Source: Dryocola clanedunensis_A
GTDB taxonomy: Bacteria; Pseudomonadota; Gammaproteobacteria; Enterobacterales; Enterobacteriaceae
Assembly: GCA_038405435.1 (NCBI GenBank)
Contig: JBBYHZ010000003.1
Strand: one strand, 5' to 3'
DNA: 64,000 nucleotides
A model generated the notes under the pieces. It had not been told where the DNA came from, searched no databases, and saw nothing but the letters and a program-made list of their open reading frames with translations. Shown piece after piece: positions 63,865 through 64,000 of the stretch (position 1 is its first letter; every line of letters begins with the position of its first letter). The position numbers and the translations under genes were made by a program.

Positions 63865-64000
63865 ATGTGTGCCACGCATCATCCGAGTTCGCACATATTG
63901 TGTCCACAATGTGACTTACTGGTAGCACTGCCAGCATTGCAGGATGGCCACAAGGCCGCCTGCCCACGTTGTGGCACAACGCTTGTCACCCAATGGGAAT
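63865..64000 (+). CDS. pqiA: pqiA, intermembrane transport protein, N-terminal part (truncated by window)
   Basis: The first 45 codons read MCATHHPSSHILCPQCDLLV and later CPRCGTTL, two CxxC zinc-ribbon-like motifs that begin PqiA, the inner-membrane subunit of the paraquat-inducible PqiABC lipid transport system. An AAGGAG site precedes the ATG, 16 bases after uup. The rest, including the membrane segments, lies beyond the window. Confidence 0.92.
   Translation, partial: MCATHHPSSHILCPQCDLLVALPALQDGHKAACPRCGTTLVTQWE

Noticed and set aside
1..64000. CRISPR arrays, tRNA/rRNA genes, IS elements or prophage
   Set aside because: I found no regularly spaced repeats, no cloverleaf-like sequence, no transposase-like protein and no phage genes in the window.

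Overview
The window is a 64 kb piece of the chromosome of an enteric gammaproteobacterium (family Enterobacteriaceae). Gene order, protein lengths and near-identical motifs match the 20-21 min region of Escherichia coli, running from the last codons of ftsK to the first codons of pqiA. It is not E. coli itself. From my memory of the K-12 map, ycaC, the ycaM/N/K group, ycaL and the elf (ycbQ-F) fimbrial operon are absent, and the proteins differ at many positions. Base composition looks mid-50s % GC by eye (not counted). A relative of Enterobacter, Cedecea, Lelliottia or Kosakonia is plausible, but I cannot fix the genus.

Layout. 0-3.6 kb: ftsK tail, lolA, rarA, serS. 3.6-7.9 kb: dmsABC, the anaerobic DMSO reductase, behind a recognisable FNR/NarL promoter. 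8.1-13.6 kb: the transporter gene ycaD, then the leftward pyruvate formate-lyase locus pflA, pflB and focA, with an ERIC element between pflB and pflA. 14-16.6 kb: ycaO and ycaP. 16.7-22.3 kb: serC-aroA and cmk-rpsA-ihfB. 22.5-29.8 kb: the envelope-biogenesis group comEC, msbA, lpxK, ycaQ, ycaR, kdsB. 30-39 kb: ycbJ, elyC and the tightly overlapping cmoM-mukF-mukE-mukB chromosome-condensation operon. 39-42.5 kb: ldtD, mepK and gloC. 42.6-48.4 kb: leftward aspC, ompF, asnS and pncB. 48.4-49.7 kb: an AT-rich, gene-poor interval with two unrecognised small ORFs. 49.7-64 kb: pepN, the ssuEADCB sulfonate operon, pyrD, zapC, ycbX, rlmL, uup and the start of pqiA.

How the genes work together. Two anaerobic modules (DMSO respiration, and formate production and export) sit close together, each with an FNR-like box. 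Shikimate and serine synthesis share the serC-aroA transcript, with a hairpin between the two genes. MsbA, LpxK and KdsB supply the lipid A/Kdo pathway, while LdtD, MepK and ElyC act on peptidoglycan or envelope polymers. MukF, MukE and MukB form one condensin encoded by overlapping genes. The ssu operon scavenges sulfur from alkanesulfonates.

Novelty. Almost everything is conserved core chromosome, and I see no phage, IS element, CRISPR array, toxin cluster or defence island. The best candidates for something undescribed are the two leftward small ORFs upstream of pncB, including a five-cysteine protein I cannot place. Next are an ERIC element that appears to split a pre-existing 15-bp inverted repeat, and the kinase-like protein YcbJ, which lacks the expected catalytic acidic residues. 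Start codons were adjusted wherever the longest frame overshoots the family start. Comparisons with E. coli are from memory, not from a search.
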